The translations under genes were made by a program, and so were the position numbers. The notes under the pieces were generated by a model that had not been told where the DNA came from, made no database searches, and saw nothing but the letters and a program-made list of their open reading frames with translations. This document shows positions 40,101 through 52,900 of a DNA stretch of 64,000 nt, piece by piece; position 1 is the stretch's first letter, and every line of letters begins with the position of its first letter. This stretch comes from Lumbricus rubellus (taxonomy: Eukaryota; Annelida; Clitellata; Crassiclitellata; Lumbricidae), in the NCBI GenBank assembly GCA_945859605.1, contig OX243821.1, forward strand, positions 15,630,226-15,694,225, in the 5' to 3' direction.

Positions 40101-42894
40101 ATCCTGCCTTTTCGCTCGAGATTGCATGCACTGGGAGTGCTTCTGAAAGGGTTTGTTGAGAGAAGCAATTTATAAATGGTCATATACAATAGAATACGTT
40201 AACCAACATCTTTGATATCTGTGTATCTTTTAGGCTGAGGCTTGGCTTCGTGAGGAGGCGCAGAAGGAAGGATGGGCGAAGGCGTCGAAGTTACAAGGTC
40301 GACCAATGTCGCAAGGTCTCATCGGAGTAACAGTTCAAGACAAGTGTGCCGCCATCGTCGAGGTGTTTGAACCCCACACGCAAAAGATAGTCATTGTTTA
40401 TTCAGTCATTTCAGGATGAAAAAATGTCAAGCCGAGGTTCATTTTAAAAGACATGACCAGAGAGAAACATATAGTAAACAACAATAATTAACAAGCCACT
40501 GATCATCTTAACAATCATCCTACTGGAAATTCATCCTCGACTTTTCTAAATAATTGTTTTGTATTTTTTTGCAATGCAACTGGTTGAGGTTTATCATCGT
40601 GATTGACGACAAAGAAAGGTTATATGTAAGCTTATAGCTATTGACACTCACTTATTATTGAATGTATATGCATTTATTGAGTTTGACGTGTAGAAGTTTC
40701 TCATAGTTTAAATGATTTGGAGAATAACTGTCGAAGTGATATCATCAGTTGCTTGTGTACATTTTAACATTTCTGCTTTGACAGGTGAATTGTGAAACAG
40801 ACTTTGTCGCTCGAAACGGAAAGTTTCAGAACTTTGTGTCTGTCGTTTGTGACGCTTTCCTCCAACATTCATCTCAGACTGGCCAGAACAAGGTGAACAA
40901 CATCATGCCTGGTTTCTTGTCATAATTGTTCATTTTCAAAGTGCTCCTATTTAATGTAATTAGTAATTTCTATAGCACTGCTCACAGCCATAGCCATTTA
41001 GTAGCGCTTTCAGTGCAAGAACCCCCCCCCCCCCATTGGAAAAATGGTTTTAAAGAAGAGAGATGTAAATAAGGATCCAGAGAGGAGGGTCCACCAGGGA
41101 GTAGAGGGAAGGGCATTCCCAGTGATGCCAAAGGATTGGGCATGAACAATAGTGGTCCGACCTCTTGGGTAAAAAATATATCTAGTGCATTTTGATGCCT
41201 AAATTTTCCGGGCGATGCCGGGTACCCCAGCCTGATATTTTTAGAAGTGCTGTACAGAGAATCAAATGTCTGGATAACCTAATCCGTGTCAAGCAAAGTA
41301 AAAATAAATAAAGGAAATAAATTATAAAAATCAAATCTTTCTGTACAGGTAAAAGTCGGAACCAGGGACATGAATGCACTGCAGGTAAGCGACAAAACAA
41401 TTGCTGACCTGACGGCGCTTGAGGTCGGAAACATCGGAGAAAACATCGCCGTACGCAGAGGCATGTTCATGCGTGCTACCGACAAAGAACTGATTGCCAG
41501 CTACGTACATGCCACAGGTATTGTGCTCTACTTTGCAATGAGTATGTTACTAGTATTACACTACTTACATTGTGCTTGTTACTCTGTAATGTGTACAGCA
41601 TTACAATCATACTTTGTAATGTGTTCACATCCTGACTCTGCTTTGTAAAGTGTACACATCACCAGTGTTTTACTTTTTAGCTGATACACAATAGATATGA
41701 ATTATATTACATACATAAAACACAGATTCAACTGTTTATAGCAAGGGTGTCAAAGAGCAGGCCCACCTCTTTCGCAGGCACCTTTGATGCTGTGCACAGC
41801 CACTTGCTGGAAAATATTGCCACTGGCCTGCCGTTGAAAAAGATTTGATACACCTGCGTTATAATCATGTGATTTAGCTGTCTTTCTCTTGGTGTGGATT
41901 TGATCTCAGATCTTCAACACAACTCGATACTTTGTCTCTCAATGTGGAATGACCTTCCCTCTGAAATTCATAGCAGGATTCTGATGGGGAATTCACCTGC
42001 TTTTTCGCTGCTCAAAGACCGTTCTGTGTTCACGGGTCTCTCACGCTGATAGTGCTTCTGAATAACTCTGCTGTGAGAAGTGCTTTACAAATGTTCATAT
42101 TAGATTAGATCCTCTTCCAATATGATACATATACTGTGTATGACCCATAAACAAGTCCTTCATCATTAAATGATAGCAAATATATTATGAAATGCATAAT
42201 AATAATTATAATAGTGATAAAAAGTATGATCATAGTAACAATAACAATAGTGATAATGATAATCATAATAGCCTAATGATAATGATAGTAATAATAATAG
42301 CCTACAGTGTTCATATTAGATCATTTTCAGATATTTTATTCTGCATATTCGGATATTTTATTCTGCATATTCGGATATTTTATTCTGCATATTCTATTCT
42401 GCATATTCGGATATTTTATTCTGCATATTCGGATATTCTATTCTGCATATTCGGATATTCTATTCTGCATATTCGGATATTCTATTCTGCATATTCGGGT
42501 ATTCTATTCTTCATCAGGTGTCCAGGCCGGAAAGATCCAGCAGTGCTCGATGGGCAAATACGGATCTCTCGTGCTCTTCCAGGAAGACCCACTCGTCGCG
42601 TCGCAACCGCTGGAAAGAACGGCAACGCTGGAGGACCTTGGTCGACAGCTTTGCCAGCACGTCGTAGGAATGAATCCACAGAGCATCGGATCGTCAAGCG
42701 ATTCTCCGTCGGAAGATTCCGACAGCGAGACAAAACTTGTCCACCAGGAGTTCATGCTCGATACGAACGCGCGCGTTGGGGATGTGCTCCAGCAGAACGG
42801 AGCGAGGGTGTTGGACTTTGTGCGGCTGGAATGCGGGGAGACGCTGTCTGAGGAAGCGGAGGATGCTGGAGTTGCGGCTACCAGCTCTGGGTAG
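37181..42894 (+). CDS. TSFM: mitochondrial elongation factor Ts (6 exons, 315 aa)
   Basis: The guanine nucleotide exchange factor that recycles EF-Tu in mitochondrial translation. Exons: 37181-37190, 39215-39369, 40234-40362, 40785-40892, 41349-41517, 42518-42894. All phases agree. The first coding exon holds only ten bases (MSK plus one base). The N-terminus [20 protein letters not shown] is a basic, Ser/Thr-rich mitochondrial targeting sequence. The UBA-like signature is [16 protein letters not shown]. The second EF-Ts signature is [14 protein letters not shown]. The C-terminal part ([34 protein letters not shown]) matches animal TSFM closely, including an acidic loop [13 protein letters not shown]. 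Length is close to human TSFM (325 aa). It is divergent from USP1 and convergent with MED9. Confidence 0.95.
37288..39110 (+). repeat. intronic segmental duplication in TSFM intron 1
   Basis: 37288-37690 and 38636-39012 are diverged direct copies (GAAAGTCGATGTCAGG, TTTTCAGATGTATG, TGCTGGATGAAATG, GGTAGAGCTGTCT in the same order). 38535-38625 is likewise repeated at 39020-39110 (TCAAATGGTATGAAATT, CAATAGTCAGTTATATTT). Copy 1 has about 0.85 kb between the two parts that copy 2 lacks. Confidence 0.85.
37945..38215 (+). repeat. diverged tandem repeat with CATCAATCCAGCTTCTATTT units
   Basis: About seven degenerate copies of a unit near 36-42 bp, inside the segment present only in copy 1 of the TSFM intronic duplication. 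Confidence 0.7.
39370..40233. other. TSFM intron 2, with a retroposon tail near its end
   Basis: Nothing coding. 40133-40190 is a stem-loop retroposon tail in which TGCTTCT pairs with AGAAGCA. The rest is AT-rich with short TCATTATTG words. Confidence 0.55.
41750..41865. mobile_element. small hAT-like remnant
   Basis: Left end CAAGGGTGTCAAAGAGCAGG and right end GATTTGATACACCTGCG are inverted copies typical of hAT ends. The flanks GTTTATAG and GTTATAAT are similar, not identical. It lies in the last TSFM intron. Confidence 0.5.
42035..42110 (+). mobile_element. retroposon tail with covarying stem
   Basis: AGTGCTTCT and AGAAGTGCT replace the usual AGCGCCTCT and AGAGGCGCT, keeping the stem through a C-G to T-A exchange and G-T pairs. 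Confidence 0.6.
42325..42517 (+). repeat. 22-bp tandem repeat running into the TSFM exon 6 acceptor
   Basis: About eight copies of ATATTCGGATATTTTATTCTGC, shortened in places. The last copy passes into TATTCTATTCTTCATCAG, and the exon starts at 42518. Confidence 0.92.
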
Positions 42895-43183
42895 CAATGG
42901 AATAGTGTGACGTTACTACGGTTACTGTTAAGAAAGTCGTGCTCTAGACGTTTTTTTAAAATTAACTATGATACCATGTGTGAAGAAAGGTTAAGCGGGG
43001 ATTTCTGGACGTTGAACAAAGAATAAGTCTTGTAAGTCTTGTTCAAAACCTGAATTGACTTTGTAAGCCTCGTTTGAAACTTGACTTGTAATTTTTTTTC
43101 GAAACCTGAATTGACTTGATTGAAAACTGAATTGGCCAATACGATTAAGGAACATGGGATCAGCATTGAAATAATGTGTAGGA

Positions 43184-43189
43184 AATAAA
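43184..43189 (+). terminator. candidate TSFM poly(A) signal AATAAA
   Basis: A canonical AATAAA 290 bases after the TSFM stop codon. No other strong signal was noted between. Confidence 0.45.
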
Positions 43190-44195
43190 GGTGGATGTTT
43201 TAGAAAAGTGAAACTATTGTAGTTACGTTGTTCATGATGCAGTGAAGAAATTACAACAATGCAAGAAATGTGATCTTCACTAAACAAGTGTTCACTTAGT
43301 AATAAACAGTCCTGTCTTTATGGAATTATTTAATGTTAATATTGGCATCTTGCACATCAAGGTACTCTGAAAATAAGTATTTGTCCAAACTCACTTTGGA
43401 ATTCAAGCCATTTAAAGCTGAAAAAGTGTCGTACATTATAGCCCTGTAAATTCGAAACAAAATTTTACTGAGGCACTAGTGTGTAGAACTTTGCCAGTAT
43501 TGGTTCTTAATGGGTCTCCATAAAAGATATCTGTAAAAAATGGTAAACTTTGGATCCCTTGTCCGCCTACAGCCTTACTCTCTTGCCCCTCAATACCCCT
43601 TTGTACCACGTACCAAAACCAACGGCAGAAATAAAGCAACAACATCGTAAATAAGGTCATTAATAAACTACTGGTTCCCTTATTTAAAAGCATGTTATTT
43701 AAAATGTCCTATTCACTGGCATCATTTTCACACTCCTTAAATTACTTTCGAGTTAATAATCTTGTAGGTGGTACCATAAAAATGTTTTAAATGAATGAAC
43801 CATATGACTGGAGGATGCTAATTATGAATTAAAATACACCAAAATAAGAAAACAAATATGTCTGGCAGGTTTTGTGCCAAGAAGCTCCTAACACAACAGG
43901 CAAAGTCTGCATTTCAAGATGTAATCAATGAGCACAATTTGACAGCATTGTCATTAGCGGTATTACCTCAGTCAAGAACGTCAGTCCAGATATCTTCAAA
44001 CTTAACAACACAGAGATTTTCTACAATGAACATGCAGGCGCTTTGCGTCATAACAGCCAATTCGCAACAGTCACCAATTCCAAGGTCTATATTTTCAGCT
44101 GTCGTTTCTACGAATTCTCGAGCGACCGGTCACGGGATTTCCGACGCAGCGACGACGGGGATTTCCGTTGACTCCATTTCGGCGGACTTCTCGTC

Positions 44196-44929
44196 TCAGT
44201 TGGGCGCGTCGTCGAAACTGGTGATGTGCTTGTACTTGCGAAGTAGTTCCGTTTTCGTCGCGAGCTGCTGTCGAAGAATTTCCATCTGATGTTCTTGCTC
44301 GTCTTTGCTCAAGTCAATTCCAGGCAACTTCTGAACTTCCTCTTTCGACTTCTCCAGCTGCACTTTTAGATCGTTGATTCTCATCGGCAGCTCTTGCGGG
44401 TCCTTCTCGAAACTGCGAAAATCGAACGTAAAAGATTATTAGTGCACTTGCTAGGGTAAAAGATTATTAGTGCACTTGCTGGGGTTAAATAACGCAAGAC
44501 GTAATGCAATCTATCTCGGATTCCCATTTCGGCGTGACCTTGCGTGCGTTACAAATATATTTAATAATATTTTTTATTTAACAATATGTAAAATGTAATT
44601 ATGATTAATTACATGTTGCGCCTCTTAAGGTTAAACTATTGTCCGTGGGAAATGAGATGGCAAGGGAGAGGGATGGCCAACCATCCTCAGATCTATGCTG
44701 AGGCTAAGAAAATTAAATGGTTTATTAATTCATACAGAAGTAAGTGCATCACCTTTACGCTTTTCAGGATTTGTACAATAGAGCCCTGTGAAAATGTGCT
44801 TAACCTTTAAGTCACTGCTATGCTTAGTTTCAAAAAGTATTTCTATCGTATGTTAAAGAATACACCTCACCTCTTGAGGATGTCGTATACAATTGGTAAG
44901 AAACTTGTGTTTGCGTTTGGAGCATCCAT
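44196..44929 (-). CDS. MED9: Mediator complex subunit 9 (2 exons, 91 aa)
   Basis: A small subunit of the Mediator middle module, which links regulators to RNA polymerase II. Exons on the minus strand: 44871-44929 then 44196-44412, phase consistent. The N-terminus MDAPNANTSFLPIVYDILK corresponds to the human SFLPLVHNIIK region. The C-terminal coiled coil has LPGIDLSKDEQEHQMEILRQ followed by KTELLRKYK, matching human [20 protein letters not shown] and KNELLQKYK. Human MED9 is 146 aa with a proline-rich N-terminal tail; this one starts almost at the conserved domain. The frame is open upstream of the chosen ATG, so a longer N-terminus or another exon is possible. Confidence 0.9.
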
Positions 44930-46902
44930 CCTTGCAAACTGATGCAATACTATCGTCCCCGAATTCCAGTAAATTGCTCACACCTAATTAAAACATAAAA
45001 AGTTATTTATCTATGCTGTTTGCACCCATCGAGAAACTTTACAGATTATTACCTGGCCATTCTTGGTGAACAACATTATAGTTGTGAAGACGTTCGGCCA
45101 CATTCAATAAAACTGTTAAGGTATTTTAAGCGTTTTCGGGGATTCGGTTTAATCCACCCCAGCAGCGACGCTACACCAACTTTCCGCACAGCTGTAGCAT
45201 CCGAGACCGACGTGTCGGTTGGGTTCAGGTGTCGTGAGGGTCAGTTTGGGCGTCGTGATGGTCGGTTAGGGTCGAGTTAGGCGTAGTGAGGGTCAGTTAG
45301 GGTTAAGTTATAGGGTTAGTGTCGTCATTCGGTCCCGGATACTATAAGTATGCCATTAAAGTATGCCATTAAATCAATCAAAATCAATTAAATCAATCAC
45401 TTGCTTAACCAAGTCCTGCACCTTATATAATTATATTATCGCTCATCTGCAAACCTTGCAAAAATACAAAAAAATACACAAATAGTTCTCAAAATCCAGT
45501 ATAATTGACAGAAAAAAATATAGGTATAAATGCCGAAATATAACCTCTTATAAAATTACATACCAGAGTTTATAAAGGATTTTGCTTAATAACTATTATA
45601 ACTGCAAATGCTGCGATGTATTTTTGGTGCAGACCATAGATATTAAAAACGTTTATTATATCTATGGTGCGCTTATTTGTTTGTTATAGCGCAAGGCGCA
45701 GGTTTAATCTTACACCGAACTTCCGAAACTAACATGTAAAATTTAATGCATTTTCATGCTTGTTGCTGTTTGACGACACTGCCACTTCAAAGATGATAGG
45801 TGTCTCCCTCCTCCTTTATCAAGGCTTTGGACTGGCATTGGCAAAGTGCAATCAGTTGCTAAGCTATTGATCTGCGTAGGCTATTTTTCATACACGATGC
45901 AACTCCTTAAACCCCCCTTGTCTACGCCACTGGATAAGTAGAAGTTGCATTGCAGATATTAAATGCTACAATAGACGCATAATTTACGAAGTTAAACTAC
46001 ACATAATTATCAAAAAGGAAAGTCGTCACTGCAAATAAAAGCAGGGTCACGTCTTAAACTATTACAGAACGGTTGTTAAAATCTGGAAAACAGATAGATG
46101 TAGGCTTGTTGATGTCCAATTGGAAACACCATTCTCATTCATGGATGGGCAGGCTTTGCGTAGGTGCAGTTTGAAACACAGTTCATTTGGGGATATAATT
46201 ATGGGGCATGGCAGGGAGATGGGTTTGAATCGTGAAGCACTGACACAAAGATCAGAAAGTTTGATACACTCTGGCCTCGTATTAAAGGCTGATTCAGCCT
46301 GTGTGAGTTCAGTGTTTCATTCCTTGGCTATATGCGACTCATCTGCACAAAACCAGTCTTAAGTCGGATTTTTGACCTTTTGGGTATAATAATTTTATAT
46401 CTTTTGTAACAGAAACAATCTTTTTACAACACAAAATTTATTATTCTATCTCAATCCTAACTGAATTTAAAATCAATCGAAGTTGGCCCAACAATAAAAA
46501 TTGCAAATCATACCTTGCACAAAATCATCAAAATAATACCACTCAACATTACTTTTACTCAAGCTTTTAGGTTATTTGCATAAAATATATATTTTAAAAT
46601 TATAATATGTAACGATCTAATCAATATAAAATATTGACATATCCCTAGATAGTTTTGCTTGTTTCCTTGAAATAGATATTTCTGACTTACAATACTATTG
46701 GTTTTGTGCAGAAGGGTCACATATAGGTTCCATGGAATCCAGCATGAAAACATACATTTAAGCAAAGGATGTAACGGCTTTAAGCTACCTTTATTTCACA
46801 ACTATTTACAATGGTTTTTGCAAAACAAAACGTCTCTTCATTTCTTTCATGATTTCCTGTACAGTGTGTTCTAAAGTTGACACCACAAAGATACATTTAC
46901 AT
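44930..46902. other. intergenic DNA between MED9 and the Acl4-like gene
   Basis: No gene supported. 45235-45320 has TTAGGG-like and GGTCGGTTAGG words. At 45640-45676 CCATAGATAT and ATATCTATGG form an inverted pair. 45910-45935 holds a lone hAT-like end (CCTTGTCTACGCCACTG). A family-B SINE body fragment lies at 44640-44725, inside MED9's intron. Confidence 0.45.
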
Positions 46903-49900
46903 CTAGTGATCCATTGCGTGTTCTTCATTTCCATTTGTCTTGTGATCTTCATCTTCTTCTTCGTCCTCGCTTTCCGTCGTCATTTCGCCATCTTCATCAT
47001 CATCAATCTGCTCTTCTTCTTCTGTCAAAGCAAAAAGAAAAATTGGTTTCTTCACAACAAATTATGCATTTCTTTTGGCTCTCATATTTATATGAAATCG
47101 TATTTCTGCTTAAGTATTTATATAAAATCTCTCTTATTTTAGTTACTATTGATTGCAAGAAACAATAAAAAAATTCTGAATCATAAACAGAATTTTTCCA
47201 GGAGGTTCAAACCCACAATCGATGGATTGCAGACACACAATTCAACAGAAAATACTATACAATTTATATAGGCTAAATTACATATCTATAGACTAACAAA
47301 AGAATAGTAGAAATTGAATGAAATATGAAAATTATTAAAAAGTTAATAAGAAATTACATAAATAAGAAGACTACCAGTCATAGATAATGAATAAACGAAA
47401 GAAATTAAATACATTACAGCGCCATAGAAATTGTCATTATTATTATTATTATTATTACATACGTAAACAGGTTTCATAAATTATATTATTAGTAAAGAAA
47501 GAACCAATATACAGCCTAATTTAGGTGCTCCCGGAGCGGTATGACCACGCGACGGTGCCTTATAAATTGTCATTATTATTAATTCAATTGTCATTTCAGC
47601 CTCTTCCCAATATGAGTTAGAGAGTTCCTCTGTAACACAGAGACGGTTAATGTGTAGGGACATTGAGCCTTCAAGCTTTGAGATCTCCTGAAGCACCTCA
47701 ATTAGAATTGCTAAGCACCATTAAATAACGCTTGATCATTAGAAAGTAGCACTAAATAAATTTTGAGAATGAATAAATGGAACGAATGTAAAATTCTTTT
47801 GTCTTTGTCCAACTGACCTGGTCCAAGTTCCGTTTGAAGTTCCATCATGTGACTAATCATCTGCTCATCTTCGTACTTTGTCTTCGCAGCAAGCTGAAGA
47901 AATTAGCAACGGTACAGAAATCAAACCATATAACTGTCCTACAACTCACGACGCTATTTGTGGGGCGTGGTGGTGCAGTGGATATGTTTGTTTGTTGCCT
48001 TGCAGATAGAGGGTCTCGGGTTCGAATCCACCTCAAGCAGCCGTGTACGGACCTTGGGCAGGTCCTTCACTCGCAATTGCTCAGATTGCGCTTCGGCGTG
48101 AAACTACGATTCAGTGGCGCAGTAGTCGGGAGCGCTTCTGAGTAGACACCTTGATGGGGTGCTATAGCAAGTGCACATACAAACATGACAACCGTTCCTG
48201 AACCATTAACCATTACCGATCGAGGGTATCCAATAACATTTACTAAACTCTGAACGTTTCAACTGGCCTGTTTGACCTATAGATGAAACCTTACAAGAAG
48301 CACTTCCACCTACTTTCAGCCTTGTTGACCCTGGACATGTCCTCCACCATCTTCTCCCATCAGAACTTGTAACTGGAAATTTCTTCAGACTGTGCTCACA
48401 CACCGTGGTATCTACGGACATGCTGTGATGCGCATTAATTGGTAAGGGATTAACTGATCTATAACATGTTAAGGTCACAGCTCAGGAGAAATTATGTGAC
48501 TCTTTACTGCTAAGTTTACTTTGTGAGTAAATGTTGGATAGACTGCTATACAATAAAATTCAAAATGGAATATCATTCTGCCCCTTTGACAGGGTTCCTG
48601 GAGCTTTACTGACCTCAAGGCCTTTCTGCAGGTAATGCCTGGCATTCGATTTGAAATCGGAGCCACGAAGGTAGTTGAGCCAAGCCAACAGATACCAAAC
48701 CTATTCGGACACAAGGAAGGAAACATAATCACAATTTTTTACACATAATATTAGTACCATTCATCAAATTTTAGTAAATTAAAAAATTTACTTATAGCTC
48801 ATTACAAATTAACGAGTTTAACCAGCTAGGGTCAACTTTGTGAGCCTGTCCACAACTCCACATCACAATACAATAACAACATGAAATCAAATGTATTCAC
48901 AATACTGCATTAATAATAATAGTAATAATTCATGTAATAAAAATAATTTTTGAACATTTCCATGGCGCCGTAACACAGACTGAACGAACAGTGGTAGGCA
49001 GACTGTTCCAGCAGCAGGGGCCAGCAGTGCACTGCTTGTAAAACATTGTTGAAAGTCACTTGTTGCACTTGTTTAGATTGTCCGATAGCTACATTAAATG
49101 GCTTCTTGAAGTTAATATAAATGTCCATATACATGATTGTATACGTTATGGTAGAACTTACCTCAACCATCTGGTCATCTTCATCTAACAACAGCTCCAA
49201 AATCTCAGACGCCACCTACGGCAAAATGAAATTGATTACTAAACATTTCAATGTGATACTCATAATTATGCAAGTCACAAATCAGTACTAAGGTTACCAG
49301 ACGTAAAAGCTAAAAACCTGGAAAATATCTTCTTCAACTGTGTTGTATTCCAGTGTAAAGTGGAGTGCTCTCAGTCCCGTTTGCTTGTTCCTCCTTTTTA
49401 CGTGCTGGCTCGGCGTAATTTGCCTGCTTTCTACCAGTTGCTTAAGACCCATCTTTTTTAGCCGTGGCTGGGCTGGGAGCGCCTCTGACTAGGGGCGCTA
49501 TATAAGTTTTCTGAATGAATGGATGAATGAATGGAATGGTCTCCCTCTTGAGCTGTGCACTAAGTATGTACATGCAAGTAATTACAATTTAAATGTAATA
49601 TTTATATGAAATTTGTTATTTAAATTAAACTTGGTCTTTATATAAAGCAGTGCTGTCCAACCATTTTGGCACCATGGGCCGCAAAAGCTATAATTCTGAA
49701 GCCGAGGGCCGCAACAGTAAACTCAAAAGCTGCGGCTGAAATTTATTGATAATTATTGACTATAATGTGTAATGAATAATAGAAAAGATTGATAGCATGT
49801 TTACCCATGGCATGTTTGACATGCTTTATAATTTTTAGCACCAAAAGGCATAAGGGAATTTTAACCCTGCCTTGCACTCAGTTCGTTTTTGAGTTCTTCA

Positions 49901-52900
49901 GCCCGATTTCCATCCTGCCCTGGCTCTTTCTTATAGGCCTAAGAAGATATTATTTCGAAGTCACAGTCTTTGGTCAAAGGAGCAGTCATGTTCGTCAGTC
50001 AAGAAAGAGCCCAAGAATCTCCCATTTTGCGGCCTGGAGACTCTTTGATTTTTCCTTCCAACCCTTTTGGCTAGAAAATGGACTATCTTAGAGGAACGGT
50101 CACAACCACCACAGACGTGCTGGAACTCGAAAGACATTTCAGTAGGCCTGAGTGACTTCAGGCGATTGGTTTGTGGACAGTCTGCATAGTTGAGTATAGG
50201 AATAAAAGTTACGAAAGCTAGAAGCCATGCATCAATCAACTGATAGACAACAGAACCTAACCCTAGGGATAGAAAGAAGAGATTATGACCTAGATGTCGG
50301 ATTGGGGTGTATACGTTTAATTTTTTTGACATTGTAACGGTTGTCGTGAATTGGTTATATCTACATGTACATGCAAAGAGTGTTGCTATGGATGCAACCG
50401 TTACAATATTATAATGAGGAGGTAATTAGACATGCATAGAGTTATAATGAGGAGATAATTGGGCAGGGATATAGTTGAGAATATACACAGTAGGCGGGAG
50501 CTCGTGACTAGTTCACAGGGGGAGATAAGATATGTACACCTGTCGATCAGGATCAACTACACACATAGAGATAGGAGCAGATAAATATTCATGCGGTGTC
50601 AGTCAGGCGGCGCATGCAAGCACGCAACGACATGACATTGGTGGCATACATCAGGAAGCCAGCGCAGCAGACCAATCACAGAACACCGGAAGAGACGATT
50701 GGCTGGCACTGGTGGCCATAGACCCATCAGAGTATAAAATAGAGTGTAAAACTACGATTCGGTCTGTCATCCCGGAGTTGTATTAGACTGGATAGTGAAA
50801 AAGTGGGTGTCAGGAATTCGACGTTAGACTAGGTTTAGATAGATAGGTAGGCTGTTCAAGAGTAAAAGATAATAACGGTGTGCATTAGGTACGTAGCCAA
50901 ATACTTAGAATTATAGATAACCAACGAACTAGTTTTGACCTGCGAGTTGTATAGAATACCCTCGCCGATCTGAACTAGAGTCGCAACATTCGCTTAATAA
51001 TAACTTATATATAAAACCAATCACCGTGTCGTCTTTATTAGCTAGGACTCACCAGAGCGAGTTAGCAAGTAAGTAACTGATCAGGATCGCCCGTACGTAA
51101 TCTACACTTGGGTCCTCTGCCCCACGGCATCAACTCCCCTGCCGAAAGCATCCTGACAATATCAATTAAAATAATTAAGCGTTCAAGTCGACGACTGACT
51201 TTGTCCTTTCCTTCATTCTACACAAAGTGCAAAAATTCAGTGAGCTCTGGCGGGCCACTTGAAATCATCCCGCGGGCCGCATGCGGCCCGCGGGCCGCAC
51301 GTTGGACAGCACTGATATAAAGTAATAAATCTCCGATACCTCATAGTTCTCGAGTTCGATAAGCGTCTTGCTGCAGCCGATTCGAGCTGGATACGGAATG
51401 GGACAGACCTGGAAAAGCACAACCACACCAGAATTTAAACACCTGGAAGATTCTCACAGATCATTCATATCCTCGGCTTTTTGGAAAAATCTGAAGAATT
51501 GTTAAATATTTGAGTTGAAAACTACACAGTATTTTTGGACTCTAAGCAAAGTAACGCTCCAGGCATGGTGAGAAATAGGGGGGTTTGAGGGGTTCAACCC
51601 TCAGTCTTTCTTATGGCTCATAACAAAGTCTGCTAATATTCGTTTGCATTAGCATCATATAGAACTTATGGCTGCAAGCATAGGCGTACGAGGCGGGGGG
51701 CAAATGCCCCCCCCAAATTTCGGGCAAGTCTGTTTTTTCGGGCAAGCAGACCCGGGAAAATACGAAAAAATAGTATTTTTCACGACATATTTCTACTTTT
51801 TTTGTCTGGGAAAAATAGTATTTCCCACCAAGAGATTTATTTTTCGGGCAGAAGTAAAATCTTTGACCCCCCACTGCCGAAATCTCCCGTACACCTATGG
51901 CTGCAAGGCGACAAACATACCCATTACACCAGCGGTTCCCAACCTGTGGCCCGCCAGGTCTAAAAATGGCCCCCGTCTCTGAAAGAATTTAAAAAATATA
52001 TGATGAAAATGACAAATTTAACAGGATAGAACACATAATTATTTTGTATTACAAATTATTTTATTTTGACAACTATAAATAACATCAAACATTTTATTTT
52101 GAATCAGTAATAACAATTTTTATATACTTTTAGTCAATTAAATTTTAGCCTTGTGGGCCCCTAATGTCCTTCAACTTAGAAAGAGTGGCCCTAATGTCAA
52201 TGCGGATATGACTAATAATATAATTTTTGCAAAATACCGTGACTGGATCGAGCAGTGCAGCGCCCTCTGGTTGGTCGGCGGCCCTCAGCTGGGGCAACCA
52301 CAGCGACACACCCCGGTCAATGGCTTCGGTTGCTTTCTGAAAGAAACAAAGAAAATATCGGGCCGAAGAGTCATAATGTAATGTACAGTACTACAAATGA
52401 CGTTTATATGCACAAAAAGTTGACGTGCTCATGATAAGTCCTCCATAGAAAAGACACTATATAAATCTCTAACTGTAGCCAGTTGATTAGTTGAATAGAT
52501 ATAGGAAGAGAGACACAGAGAAGGATCAAAACAGGGCTTTTTTAACGTGCAGTTGTACACAAAATGTGCAGTTCTAAATGGATTTATGCAGTTGTTGAAG
52601 CACTTTTTTACAGCTAAAACTATCAGAAAAGGTCATTGTCCTCTTATTAGAAGTAATTTACCATGGAGGATTGGAAAGGAAAGAAGGAGTTGTGCAGTTA
52701 CAAAAATTCCTTAAAAACAGCCCTGGTACTGCAAATGACGTTTATATACACAAAAAGTTGACGTGCTCATGATAAGTCTCCTATAGAAAAATCTCGAACT
52801 GTAGCACACATTATAGCCATTAGATTAGTTGAATAGACATAGGAACAGAGACACAGAGAAGGATCAAAATAGGTAAAGAACATGATGAATACAGTGGACC

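Noticed and set aside
43858..44289. 143-codon + strand frame opposite MED9
   Set aside because: It overlaps the MED9 coding exon antisense, resembles no family, and the MED9 reading is clearly conserved.
46120..46362. 80-codon frame downstream of the Acl4-like gene
   Set aside because: It begins with a non-ATG codon, has no splice context and no recognisable family.
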